This document shows positions 1 through 9,679 of a stretch of 28,257 nucleotides of DNA, piece by piece (positions within the stretch are counted from its first letter, which is position 1; each line of letters begins with the position of its first letter). Source of the stretch: Psilocybe azurescens (lineage: Eukaryota > Basidiomycota > Agaricomycetes > Agaricales > Agrocybaceae); assembly GCA_023853785.1 (NCBI GenBank), contig JAJIRX010000401.1, positions 1-28,257 on the forward strand, in the 5' to 3' direction. Under the pieces are notes generated by a model. It saw only the letters and a program-made list of their open reading frames with translations. It did no database searches and had not been told where the DNA came from. The position numbers and the translations under genes are program-made.

Positions 1-611
1 CGTGCGTGCTCCTGCTCCTGCGCCGCCGCCGGCGGTGACATCACAGAGCTCGGGGCAGCCGATGAGGACAACGACGCTGACGGCGACGAAGCGGCAGACG
101 CAACCATATGCGCGTATGATGATGGTGTTAATATTATAGCTGGAGATCTGCATTCCCTCAGTGATGGTGCGGACGGAGATGGCGGGGGCGAAGGAGCGAG
201 GAGGAGCGAGAACGAGCGCGTCTTCGTCTTCGTTGTCGGAGTTTGCGTTTGCGTCGTCAGGCCGCGCCTGTCCGAGCCAGGGGCTGCATCCGCATCAGGG
301 CCCTACCGGAGCGTAAGTGAAAGCCCGAGGCGGGTAAAGCAGGGGTAGGAGCAGGGAGAATAGGGGTTGCAGTTACTCCGGAAGAGGGAGCGTCAAAGTC
401 AAACTCGAAGTGGAAATGGAAAGTAGAGATGGAACCCGAACCCGAACTCGAGGTGGAAGAAGGCGGAGACGGCGCGTCGCGATGCGAAACAGCTCTTCGC
501 TCTTCGTCGTTGTCGTTGTCGTGGGTTTCTGGTATTTCACCGAGCAGCATTGTCGAGCCGGCGGGCAAGGGCCGTGGATAGGAGGAAGGGAGGGGAGGAC
601 ATGGAGGGCGG
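1..611. other. GC-rich low-complexity tract
   Basis: Purine-rich on the plus strand with GAxGAx and CGAx runs. Both strands are open for 60-150 codons because of composition. The minus-strand 568-257 reading (Ser-rich, FHFHFEFDFD-like) is the more gene-like one but has no recognisable domain. I see no RNA gene or mobile element. Confidence 0.4.
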
Positions 612-844
612 GAACAGCAGGCGCGAAGAAGAGGAGAAGAGGAGACGCGGATGGTGTCGTCTACGGAGAAGGAGGCGAGGTTGGCGTTTGTGAGAACTAC
701 GAATGTGTTGCTGTTGCTGTTGGTAGTGGTATGGGCGGTGCCATTGACATTGCTATTGGCGCGTACCTGGAGCTTGCGCAGCGCGGTTTACGTCCATCGC
801 AGACCGTCGAGATCAGCGAACTCGGCTTTCACGGTGGCAAACGG
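612..844 (-). pseudogene. Coding-like minus-strand fragment, unrecognised
   Basis: Read on the minus strand from an acceptor-like TGATGCAG (AG at 846-845), an open stretch starts PFATVKAEFADLDGLRWT, meets one in-frame TAA, and continues TALRKLQ and then an Asn/Thr-rich segment with very strong C bias at third codon positions, the pattern expected of basidiomycete coding DNA. CAG|GTACGC looks like a donor after KLQ, so the Asn/Thr-rich part could be intronic or a separate exon. I do not recognise a family. Downstream on the same strand (568-257) lies a 103-residue Ser/Pro-rich low-complexity ORF that may belong to the same decayed gene. It points away from the PCNA fragment, so the two would share the 900-1270 promoter region. 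The stop and lack of domains argue for a remnant. Confidence 0.3.
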
Positions 845-1193
845 CTGCATCAGCACCTGCCTTTTCTCCTAATAACAGCATAAAATTTAATTGCATGACA
901 CCGAGGAAGAGAACGAGAATGAGAGGAACCTCGGTCATATGGAGGCCCCAGCTTCCTCGGCAGCCTGCTTCATCTCAGCATCGATGAGCCGCTGCTTGCC
1001 TGCTCCGCCCGGGACGCATGCATTTGCTCGTAGCAGTCATGTTAATTCGTTAGAAGTTGTCGTAAGAATCAAAGCAAGCGGGATAGGAGAGAGCAGTGCG
1101 GAATAGAACAGGAGGTTTAATCTTGTTGCAAGTAAGTAAAAGTAAAAAAGCACAAGAGACAGCGGGAGCATGAAGTTTCCACGAAAATCATTA

Positions 1194-1199
1194 CGCGTG
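1194..1199 (+). promoter_or_regulatory. ACGCGT (MCB-type) box upstream of the PCNA start
   Basis: The palindromic hexamer ACGCGT lies 77 bases before the PCNA ATG at 1277. In ascomycete yeasts this MluI cell-cycle box is bound by MBF and drives G1/S genes including PCNA. Seen here: the exact motif at a plausible distance in front of a DNA-replication gene. Inferred: that it is functional in this organism. A hexamer alone occurs often by chance, so the context is the main support. Confidence 0.45.
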
Positions 1200-1276
1200 A
1201 CGTGACCATGCGTGGCATGTCCCTCTTCACGTGTCCGATCCTTACCTTCACTTTCACAATGCGTCTCCCCACAACA

Positions 1277-1600
1277 ATGCTCGAAGCCAAACTCCAAGAA
1301 GCTGGCGCCCTCAAAAAGCTGCTTGATGCTAATACACTCCTACTGACTGACTCTCTCTTCTTCCTCGTCGCGTGCAGCCATCAAAGAGCTCTTCACCGAC
1401 GCCAACTTTGAGTGCAACGAAGAAGGCATCATGCTGCAAGCCATGGACAACTCGCTCGTCGCGCTCGTCTCCGTCAAACTCGGTGCCCCGGGTTCACGCA
1501 TCACCGCTGCGACCACCCCATGCCGCTGGGCATGAACCTAACGTCGCTGACAAAGGTACTCAGGTGCGCAAAAGACGATGATATATTGATTATTTGACAG
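1277..1600 (+). pseudogene. PCNA sliding clamp, 5' exons (broken)
   Basis: PCNA is the trimeric DNA sliding clamp for replicative polymerases. Exon 1 from ATG 1277 reads MLEAKLQEAGALKKLLDA. After an intron ending CGTGCAG at 1378, exon 2 reads [16 protein letters not shown], then [17 protein letters not shown], and in another frame [19 protein letters not shown] followed by RCAKDDD, all matching the N-terminal domain of eukaryotic PCNA in order (about residues 1-85 of ~260). Two defects are visible. The expected donor after GATG is CT, not GT, and one base is missing near 1486-1492 (GGTGCCCCGGG), which shifts the frame between VKLG and the RCD block. A TGA follows ILII at about 1600. The next PCNA exon is found only at 4767. 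The gene was chosen as PCNA on motif order alone. It is very probably non-functional, unless the indel is a sequencing error and the donor is non-canonical. Confidence 0.85.
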
Positions 1601-1779
1601 AGCGATCGACCAATGATCGTTCGTTTCTCATTTCTGCCGTCCCACAGTACTATCCTACACATAGAACCAAGGAATATTTCGTATCGTATGTAGTACTCGT
1701 CAAATTTTTGCATAGATAAGCACTCTGTTCTTCCACGCTTTGCATCGGTGGACGTAGTTTAGACCTGGGTATGACCATC

Positions 1780-1945
1780 TGAATCGACCTCACTCTTGAT
1801 GCGTGCAGTGTTTATGGCTGTGTTCAATTCACCAGCTCGGTGGAGGTCCAGCTTGTAGCTTGGATACGAGGAGGCTTTGATGACTTGCTTATTGACCCAG
1901 TCCTCACAATTATTGCAGAGAACTAAGCGCGGTGTCGGCGCTTAT
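1780..1945 (-). other. Open coding-like stretch, possible tail of the membrane protein
   Basis: Minus strand, roughly 1945-1770, is open in two frames. One reads CNNCEDWVNKQVIKASSYPS then YKLDLHRAGELNTAINTARI and ends at TAA. It lies just downstream of the multi-pass membrane gene on the same strand, after an acceptor-like CGCTTAG, so it could be the cytosolic C-terminal exon of that gene. No family is recognised and the joining is inference only. Confidence 0.3.
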
Positions 1946-2095
1946 TATTATATCATGAACAAACATATGATAGAAACTCACGTTGAGACCCTATATTTTG
2001 CAGAAATGGAGTTAGTCGAAGTCCTGCAGAATGACAGGTTATCGGAAAGTACACCTACAAGTACGGGTGGCATCTTTATGATTATTAATCTTAGA

Positions 2096-3206
2096 TTAAT
2101 TGCTAGTAAACGGTACACTGGCAAGACAATACTCAACTATGTTGGAAAATAATTGGGTGAGTGTTGAATGGCGGTAGATACATGTGGCTATTGCGATTTC
2201 ACCCACGCAATAGATGACAGCTATTTGAAAATACAACCGTTAGATTTCAGAGTAAAGGTTCTATTAAACTGCTCGTAAATCTTACCTGACTCGACTAAAA
2301 TCACAGCGACACGAGAGAGCGTGCGTTGTTGCTTGATATGTGCGGTGACGCTCTTCTGAATGGACAATATCCGATATATGATGCAGCCTTCGGAACAATC
2401 GCTGCGTTGAGATACTGAGAAGGTTTGAAATAGCATGCGACTCACTTGTACAAACCAAGTTTTCCGCCAGCGTTAGCAAGATAAATGGCCCTGTGAGTTT
2501 CAATTTTGGTGCTATAGTGTTGGCACAAAATAAACCTAGATTTTCAACCAGATGTAGTCAAGTTAGAGTTTTTATAATAGCTGAAGCCAGAATCTATGAG
2601 GAAAGAATCCTACCGATGTTACCCAGAAACAGAACAGATGGAAGCAGGATAATTAGATATCTGTTCTCCCACACGATGAAACATCTATAGATCTTCAAGG
2701 AGATACTTAGTTCAGCTGCGTCTCACTACATGAGGAAAGTAGTTACCAAAAAATATCGCAGACCAGTGTGACCGCAGTGCATATCGAGTTACTGATACGG
2801 GCGTTGTTCACTTTGAAAAATAGGAGCGAGCCGCTGGGAGTGTTGCCAGCAATGGATCCTTGCATGGTCAGTATCATAGAGGTTGCTATAGCCTAGTGAA
2901 TATAGATCGAGTAAGATGCTTATAGCGACTGAGTGAGGGGATACGCACTGCTGTTATCAAGATGAAAAGTAGAATACTAGTCCCGTAGAGGTAGACAAAC
3001 GATAAGGACGAAGATCTTCTTTGATAGAGTATCCGCATATGTTCAATGAAGAAGGATATGTAGGCCCCTGATGCATTAAGAAAATAGATGCGCCGAAATG
3101 GTCAGCTTGCGACGAGCTATGTGCATAAGATATGAGAATGCGAACCGTAAATCAAAGCAGCCAACATTGTTCCCAGAAGTTCGGCTTGAGGAGCTTGTAG
3201 AGACAT
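2096..3206 (-). CDS. Multi-pass (7TM-like) membrane protein, agaricomycete family
   Basis: Seven minus-strand exons can be joined with consistent phases: 3206-3146, 3067-2949, 2892-2747, 2705-2614, 2535-2446, 2387-2286 and 2220-2096, with introns bounded by GT..AG. The product is about 230 aa. It starts MSLQAPQAELLGTMLAALIYG (written to 20: MSLQAPQAELLGTMLAALIY) and has hydrophobic segments around YGTSILLFILITA, the ICTAVTLVCDIF region, LIILLPSVLFLGNI, PFILLTLAENLVCT and AVIYCVGEIAIATC. A YRCFIVWENRY motif follows the third of these segments, with a CIIYRI motif before the last. This layout is typical of a very large, functionally uncharacterised family of multi-pass proteins in mushroom fungi. 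I assign the family by pattern, with no known substrate. The C-terminus is uncertain: TAA at 2098-2096 comes just before a LLAINLRLIIIKMPP stretch in another frame (+1), which could be the rest of the last helix. The gene lies antisense between two PCNA exons. Confidence 0.6.
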
Positions 3207-3831
3207 GATGCTGGCGCGGAACTGAGGGTAAATGAGCCTGCAGTAGACGAGGGTCACTGAATGTCAAAGCAAGGTATTTATTGTGTAATGAACGTACAGA
3301 TAAGGTCCGGCATTTGATGCTAGACAATAAATTTATCACAGGTGTGTCTAATGGCCTCCTATACTGCAACAACCATGCGAAGGCGAAGGCGACTCAGAGC
3401 GTGTACGATAAACACCTATTTCTGTGAACGAAGTAGTCATTGAAACAGTGCATTTGAAGTCAAAATAACGTCGTCCAACAGCCATGATTGATTAGGAAGA
3501 TCGACAGGGGCTTGTTGTGCGGCTAAGAGGTAAAATATTTATGGAAGAGTGAGAGGCTATATTTGAAGTCGAATATGCGGGTATGACGGGCACCCCTGTT
3601 CCCAATGAGGTGAATAAGAAATGAATTAGAGTACATATGAATAGGCTCACATTTCACAGAGCCTCTCGCTTTGAGAGAGAAACGTCGATCTTTGTGGCGT
3701 ATTACTGTGCCTGCGCCGGAGGACGGTGTTCCGGAGGCTCATGAATAGAAATAGATAACGCCGGGTTATTGATAAGATTAGCGTCGGGGAGACAAATGCG
3801 TGCACCGTTTGCTTAACTTTGCTAGGACGTA

Positions 3832-3863
3832 AGTTGGCCAGAAGACCTACCTTCTGGCCAACT
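3832..3863. repeat. Perfect 13-bp inverted repeat (hairpin)
   Basis: AGTTGGCCAGAAG is followed by the 6-nt loop ACCTAC and its exact reverse complement CTTCTGGCCAACT. The stem is perfect over 13 bp. There is no poly-T tract directly after it. Role unknown. Confidence 0.8.
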
Positions 3864-4342
3864 CTCGTCGGTTCAGCGAGTCAATAAGTGCCAATTATGC
3901 GCGAGACGAGGTTTTGGAAGGTCGTTTACAGAAGAGGACAACAGACCGAGCAATAGTACATTGATACAAATGTTGATTCCAGGAAGGCATCGAACAGAGA
4001 TAAAAAGAGCGGAAGTCCCAGAATAAGTGTAATCATTGAAGACAAAATCAGCACCTCAGGGATAACATCTGATTGTTATCGCCAACACTAAACTTAGTGT
4101 GGGCTTCTTGATGCTAAGTGAGTCAAGTACAGCGATAAAGCTTTACTACTCATGCGAGTGGTATGCGCACATCCGCATGGGCGGCGGAGGCGGCGTGTCA
4201 CTGAGAAGGACAGAGGCTGAGAGGAATCGATAGTGTGCAATCGGTTTTAGCACATATTCAGACTCAACTGAGATAGAAAGGGCGGAAGGTCATTATTTTG
4301 TTCAAGACAAGAAGACTCACGGGTTTAAATAACAGCTGATCA

Positions 4343-4368
4343 TAGTCGTAGTCGTAGTCGTAGTCGTA
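4343..4368. repeat. Hexamer microsatellite (TAGTCG)n
   Basis: Four exact head-to-tail copies of TAGTCG plus a partial copy. On the minus strand it would encode alternating Asp-Tyr in an open frame that ends at a GTGAGT donor-like site; whether that exon is real cannot be decided. Confidence 0.85.
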
Positions 4369-4766
4369 ACAGAGACCAGTTTGAGAATGCGTTAGATGTA
4401 TTAAACCAGATCAAAACGTCGACTTGGGAAAGCATCGAAGGGGTAAGTACATATCGAACAGATAGCAGTGGAAGTGCAGAGGAAAAAAGCATTTATCGTC
4501 CAAAGACCGTCCAAGTTTAGTGGACATCCATCAGACATCTCGCAGATAACTCGGACTCCAAGCATACCACAGACTTATTTTTCAGTGGAATCTGCCTCCC
4601 GACAGCCAGCTTCGACCTTGATCACTCTTGAAGATAGAAACATCATTCTTCATTTCTTGACATCGATGTTCTGTACATTTAAGTCTTTGATATGCGCTGC
4701 TTTCGTCCTTTCCTTTTGCACCTACATCTTTTCCGAGTCTGATCCAGGATGTGATCTTGGTGGTGG

Positions 4767-4826
4767 TGCACGTTAAAGGCCGCGGACGAGGCGGACGTGC
4801 TGGATCTGGTGTATGAAGCGAAGAGT
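4767..4826 (+). pseudogene. PCNA sliding clamp, isolated third exon
   Basis: The frame TGC ACG TTA AAG GCC.. reads CTLKAADEADVLDLVYEAKS, which continues PCNA directly after the RCAKDDDI segment of the exon at 1378-1600 (about residues 86-105). AGT|GTGTGT could be the next donor. No convincing acceptor precedes the exon, and no later PCNA segment (for example the interdomain connector or C-terminal domain) is found in the remaining window. Together with the upstream part this is a truncated copy of PCNA split by a 3.2-kb stretch holding an antisense gene. Confidence 0.8.
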
Positions 4827-6300
4827 GTGTCTTTTCTGCTTTTTTGCGTTTATGTGGCATGGGCGCGTTGCGTCCTTTCCTTATTTCCCCCTTTTTTCCC
4901 TCCTCTCCTCTCCTCTCCTCCTCACCCATCTAACCTCCCTCCCCATATACCCGTATTAACACCCTCTCCCTTAAGTCCGACTCCGTCCGTCCGTCCTTGA
5001 TTCCCAGCGCAGCGTGTTCTTCCTTCCTTCCTTCTTGTACCATACTCTATATACTTACGCTTACTTGTTTATCCGACCCTTTTTGTTTCAATGCCCAATG
5101 TTCGATGTTCGCGTTGTGTTCGTCTTTGGACGTTTTGTGTCTTTGCCTTCGACGTATGGTGTTCATCAATCACGATTTTAATCATGATCGCTCTTGACAC
5201 GTTCAGATGCAATTCGAGACGATGGGATGGGTATAGGTATGATTATGATGTGATGCCTGCGCACTTCAGGTTTATGCTCATGTTTAGATCAGGTTTGGAT
5301 TTGGATTTTTGGCGAGGTGGATGTACAAGCTTCAAGTATCGTGATGCGTCATGTTATGTGGTAAAAATATGGTAACAACTTTCACAAAGGTGAAGCAATT
5401 GAGGTAAAGACACTTGCCCGCCATTTACTGGCTGGAAACGGTAATAGGTCACCCTCTGGCTGTGCATGGAATCGGACCGTTTCCCGCTTATCCACATGCG
5501 CCACTCGTCGCACCCATTTCACTCTTTCACAATTCACTTCCCCTTTCGAGATTATGTCCGGGCAGTGCATGAATCATTTGCTTTCGCTCCCGCTCATCTC
5601 ATGTAAATATCACATTCCCTTCCTTGATCCCACATTAATTTCTCTGCTCCTCTTGTCTCAATTTCTCTGTATATTTATAACTCATTCTACATACTTGGAT
5701 GGTATAAATACTTGCCCGTTGTAGCGTAGAAAATCAGTTCAATTTATCCCTCTTTGACTTGTGTTCACTCTCTATCTCGTCCTCTAATCTTGCTAATAAC
5801 AAGATTAACTCTTATTACATTACTTACATACATAGCAGTCTACGGAACCCTCCTGAGTAAATGGAGTTTATTTCTTGTTCACCTTTCGAACACACAACGT
5901 CTCACGAAGATTCAATGTATTTGCAATACCATTAACAAAAGTTAAGGGCCTACAACCGACGATCGAGAGGAAGAAAGCAAATATAGAGAACAGTAAGATG
6001 ATGACCATAAGACATAGGCAAGCGATGACTTAGGCGCAAGACAAAACATGTTCCGCAAAATGGAACGTGGTTCTTTTGAATAGCTGATATGGCTCAGCGG
6101 AGATTCCCTGGGTACCTATAAAGGTATTCAGGATATCAAAAATAGGATATCAAAACGAGAACTAACCAATCCGCGAAACCAGCTTATGAAATGGGGGAGG
6201 AACGATCACACAACGGGGACCTATATGCAAACGAAAAACAAAAGACTCTAATCGACAGACTTGCCTCTATTTTAAACGTATGGCCCTAAGGACGGTCAGA
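4827..6300. other. Pyrimidine-rich stretch then unassigned DNA
   Basis: 4860-5040 is C/T-rich with CTCCT, CCGTCCGT and TTCCTTCC microsatellite-like runs. 5040-5950 has only short ORFs without domain or codon-bias support. 5950-6300 is purine-rich on the plus strand, as the DNA up to 7560 is. I see no gene that I can support. Confidence 0.5.
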
Positions 6301-6304
6301 TCAA

Positions 6305-6590
6305 TTATATGACTTGGTGTGCAGGGTGCAAAGACGATGGCTCTGAGTATCTTTTAACAATTGAGAGTTGGGGATTGAAATTTGGAGCAGGTGCCTGGGT
6401 TCGGACATGTTATCGACAAGCGTAAGATGAATCGTAATTCAAAGTGTGAAATAAAACAAATTACAAGAAGGCACGAGAGCGGAAGAATAGACCACATGCG
6501 ATGTCATTTCATGTAGAAACCGAAAGCTTCAACCGAGAAGCTTACCTCTGATGCAAACTTTGAGCTAGGACGCGACGAAAGACATCCCAT
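6305..6590 (-). CDS. Possible small N-myristoylated protein (two exons)
   Basis: Minus-strand ATG at 6590 opens MGCLSSRPSSKFASE, then GTAAGC donor (6545-6540). A 150-nt intron ends CCCAG (AG at 6396-6395), and the second exon reads APAPNFNPQLSIVKRYSEPS and ends at TAA 6307-6305, giving 44 aa. MGCxxS is a textbook N-myristoylation plus palmitoylation start, as in G-alpha subunits and other membrane-anchored proteins. The rest does not match G-alpha. The splice join is in phase but unverified, and the piece could equally be the N-terminus of a longer, decayed gene. Read as a hypothesis. Confidence 0.3.
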
Positions 6591-6721
6591 GATAAAGAAC
6601 GAGGCACACGTCGACAGAGGCTTCGAAAGTCCGGGTGAAGGAACTCTAGTTATCAATAAGGCTTGTTAGAAGTAAAAATCGGGAGAGTGAAACGAGAGAT
6701 CACAAAATTTCAAGCAAGCTT

Positions 6722-7023
6722 TCAATACTTCCAATTATAGACAATTATCGAGATGATCATTAGAGGTGCATGAGCGAAGAGAATATGATGGAGGTATGCC
6801 TGGTTTGATACATCAGATCCCATTTTCGTCTCCCTTTCATCTGATAATGCGGCGGCTTTCTGCGGGACATCAGGTGATTAACGTCACGATAGATAACGTA
6901 CCAAAGTCGCACAGGCTTCAACTGTTTCCGTAGATCCTGCTTGACCTCTCCTACAAGAGCATCGAGACTGGATGCCAATTTCGTTGCCTTTGCCGGATAC
7001 AAATTCATATCTTCGAATGACAA
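6722..7023 (-). pseudogene. Coding-like minus-strand fragment with terminal membrane segment
   Basis: Minus strand from 7023 reads MSFEDMNLYPAKATKLASSL and continues LDALVGEVKQDLRKQL. A 44-nt intron with GTACGT donor, GTTAATCAC branch-like site and CCGCAG acceptor lies at about 6898-6855. The next segment is open as KAAALSDERETKMGSDVSNQ and ends in a hydrophobic stretch ILFAHAPLMIISIIVYNWKY before TGA at 6724-6722. The two parts are out of phase by one base, so this is either a decayed gene or an indel. Family unknown. Confidence 0.35.
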
Positions 7024-7340
7024 GGTAGTTCAGTAACGACTGGGTGCGGATGAGAAAATAAATATGAGAAAACTACATGTAGGATAAGAGACGAAGATGA
7101 CCTTGAGTTATTGGGCTCACCAGGCGCAGATAATCTTGGGCGAGGATGAGATAAAAGAACGAAATAAGGATTAAAAAGACTGAAAGGAAACCTACATGAT
7201 ATGCGATGAACTCGACAGAGATCTTCAGCACTGGGTGAAACAGTTGGTCGAAGGAACTATGGAGTCATAAGTGCCGGGAAATGTATGATCGGTTGGGTGT
7301 TCGAATGGTCTGGGAGATCGGACAGCGAGAAGGCAGGTAA

Positions 7341-7529
7341 TTAGTACGTAAGGAAAATGATAAAAAGAGCAAAGATATCAAAAAGGAGGCCCAGCAAGGA
7401 TAGAAAATAGAAAAATCGGCGACACGAAGGAAACGTGTAGAAGATGAACTTTGCTTCCAACGCATACACTGCACTACTCAGCCACCCACCAAACCACAGA
7501 CCAGACAGATAACAAGGAACGTAGAGCAC
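7341..7529 (-). pseudogene. Hydrophobic membrane-protein fragment
   Basis: Minus-strand reading MLYVPCYLSGLWFGGWLSSA, VYALEAKFIFYTFPSCRRFF and YFLSLLGLLFDIFALFII contains two strong transmembrane-like segments separated by a short basic loop (FPSCRR). This resembles the first two helices of another large agaricomycete membrane family, in which a short Tyr/Phe-rich stretch and FPxD/R loop precede a leucine-rich helix with an Asp. No further exons could be joined. Assignment is by resemblance only. Confidence 0.3.
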
Positions 7530-7740
7530 CTCGTGGAAAGTAGCTACACACGGCTCTTAGAGCCTAGAGCCTCATAGGACAGCGGCCATGACCCACTCGA
7601 CATTCTCGTCGTAGCGCACCCCATTTATTTCCATGGTCTCTATCCACTCCTCTTTCCCCGCACGGACGTCTCCGTTTCCATCTCTCTTTTCACCACCCTC
7701 CTCTCCGTATCCAGAAAAGAAACCCAGACTCGCAAGGAGC

Positions 7741-8200
7741 TTATCCATCGGCTGCCTTGAACGCCTCGACGACGGCCTTGCCTGTGTAACGGTACTTCAG
7801 CTCGGCTTGGGAGAGCGCGGGATTGGTCGAGGTAGTCAAGTGGAGGAGCGTGCTCGAGCCAAATGGGACAGATATAGGAGAGTTATGGACGGTGCCGACG
7901 CGCGGAAGGGCAACAGAGTCCATAGGAGGGCAGAGATGTGTCGTGGCCAAGGACACTTCTGGGCCCAGCTCGATGACTAAGCCAGCACTGGAGAAGAGGG
8001 ACAGCGCAAGATTCGAGTGGGATAGACTGGGCGGAGGAGCACGGCAGCAACCAGGGGGCGCCGTTGGGGCCGAAAGAGAAGTAGTGGTTCTCAGAGCCCA
8101 GTGAGGTGGGGGTGTATAAGATTTCTGCAGATCAACATATCAGCTCTCATAGCTCTCCCCACTCTGACTTACCTAAAAAGGAAAAAACTTGTCACGTGTC
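7741..8200 (-). pseudogene. C-terminal part of an unrecognised minus-strand gene (frameshifted)
   Basis: An intron with GTAAGT donor and GATCTGCAG acceptor spans 8172-8125. The following exon reads ILYTPTSLGSENHYFSFGPN then GAPW. One base later, in the +1 frame, it continues APPPSLSHSNLALSLFSS, AGLVIELGPEVSLATTHLCP, and ends VEAFKAADG at TAA (7743-7741). Codon usage is C-rich at third positions throughout, supporting real coding history. The frameshift after GAPW (about 8050) breaks it. I do not recognise the family. The 5' part beyond 8200 is missing or too decayed to follow. Confidence 0.5.
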
Positions 8201-8888
8201 GAGTTCTTGAGCCGGTATAGCATAGTAGTTGCATGTCCAAGCATAGCCTTCTTGCTGTAGCAGTAATGATGCGTTGTTCTCTTATGTCCCACGCTTCTTA
8301 AAAGCTGATGATTCAATTCCCATACATTGCATTTTTTTATTTTGTACATATTTTAGCATTTTGAGCTTAAATCTCTATTAACTATGATTCAAATTTTTAT
8401 TTTTGTTACTTCTATCCAATCCCATGGTATATAATGGCCCTTATCACCACTTATTGCTTGAAAAATTGCTTAAAAATCGCAATAAATGAGAGAAAATATT
8501 GTAGCCTCATATATCTATTGTGTTTATATATAATGTAAGAGACAAAAACTCCCATAAATATACCCATAGACATTTAAATATTTCTCTATTTAAATGTCAC
8601 TGACAGAACTGATTAACTATCATCTAAAAACAGGTGCAATTTCCATTTAATTTAATCTCAATTTATCACAATAGAAATCAGTCTACAACCCTTATATTAT
8701 CTTAATATACTTATTTAATGATACTCTATATTTTTAGATTTTTTAGGGTCATAGAACACCTGTAAGTGTCCTCCAGAGGTCACTAAAACGACTTGGTGTC
8801 AGTGGTGGCAGTGCAGTGCTATAGAAGGAAATTCGGTGATGACTGGTAGTCACATGATGTCAGAGTGGGGAGAGCAAGGACACTTACA
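8201..8888. other. AT-rich stretch without genes
   Basis: Composition drops sharply to AT-rich from about 8320 to 8760. Only short, biased ORFs occur. I see no gene, RNA or repeat here. Confidence 0.5.
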
Positions 8889-8890
8889 TA

Positions 8891-9677
8891 CAGTTGACTT
8901 TCTCATAACGCATACCGATCGGAACAGCCCTAAAGTCATGCATTATGAGATTTATGCAGTACGAAAATTGTCACAGTTATGTGACTTCAGTGACCTCTGC
9001 CAAAGTGTGACGTGCGATAACAAAATGGATAAGATAACAATATTAACTAAGCATCGGACCGACGAAAATAGCTATCTACGGTTGTTTGCTTAGCATTTAA
9101 TGACTACTCATAAACTTGAAAACACCAATCTAATCAGCCAGAGTCAGATTTTCATGCCAACCTGCTGCAGCTGGCCTGGGGGCTGTAATTGGAATGTTCT
9201 TTACACAAGCCTTCTTTTCTTTATGAGCATAAGGTGTGGGTTTTGGTCAAGGTTTTGAGTTTTTCACTGGTTTGAAGCATTAGATGACAAAGAACAGGTA
9301 AAGTTGTAGGCTTTATACATAATATTCTTCATCTTAATTTTGTTTAGGCATTGTGGGAATCTATGCCCCAGATGTAGCCATGAAAATTATTCAAATTATC
9401 CTTGAAAGTTCTCTACTTTATTCAACAAGTGCCGCTCTGATATTTCCTGCTCTACTGATGCACTGAGGCTTAATTCTGATGTGCCCATGCTGCAAAAATG
9501 CATCTCAAAACCCCATATATAGCCAATCTCATAATGCATATTTCAGTCTCAGAGCCATGCATTATCCAGTATGCAATATAGATGTATTTCCCTGCTTGGC
9601 AAGGTGTTGTCAGCCAAAAAGTCATGCAGTATGACATTTATGCATTATGACGTTATGCATTATGAGAAAGTCGACTG
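8891..9677. mobile_element. 787-bp non-autonomous pogo/Tc1-type TIR element
   Basis: The left end CAGTTGACTTTCTCATAACG (8891-8910) and the right end, which read inverted is CAGTCGACTTTCTCATAATG (9677-9658), differ at two of 20 bases, and both are flanked outside by TA (8889-8890 and 9678-9679). A CAGT start and TA duplication are the signature of the Tc1/mariner/pogo superfamily. Fungal pogo-like elements often have GTCGACT in the ends. Subterminal GTCATGCAnTATGA motifs recur near both ends (8935 and 9621 onward). The interior has an 85-codon ORF (8836-9093) that starts outside the element and shows no DDE or CENP-B-type features, so the element appears non-autonomous or decayed. Confidence 0.75.
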
Positions 9678-9679
9678 TA

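Larger units (their letters stand above)
3400..4766. other. Gene-poor stretch with a hairpin and a hexamer repeat
   Basis: Purine-rich on the plus strand, short ORFs only. On the minus strand there are intron-like GTGAG..AG signals and a short run encoding (Asp-Tyr)n from the hexamer repeat at 4343-4368. I cannot assemble a gene. A near-perfect hairpin sits at 3832-3863. Confidence 0.4.

Noticed and set aside
410..883. 157-codon plus-strand ORF with Gly/Ala-rich AVGSGMGGAIDIAI segment, briefly considered as an Alba-type RNA-binding protein
   Set aside because: N-terminal half is Arg/Gly low complexity, motif match is poor, and third-position C bias favours the minus strand.
4582..4929. 115-codon minus-strand Lys/Glu-rich ORF
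   Set aside because: Arises from the pyrimidine-rich tract and overlaps the PCNA exon on the other strand.
5400..5520. tRNA-like stretch with GGTCCGATTCC on the minus strand
   Set aside because: No matching T-stem, anticodon stem or acceptor stem could be paired.
8836..9093. 85-codon ORF at the left end of the TIR element as a transposase
   Set aside because: It begins outside the TIR and has no helix-turn-helix or DDE features.
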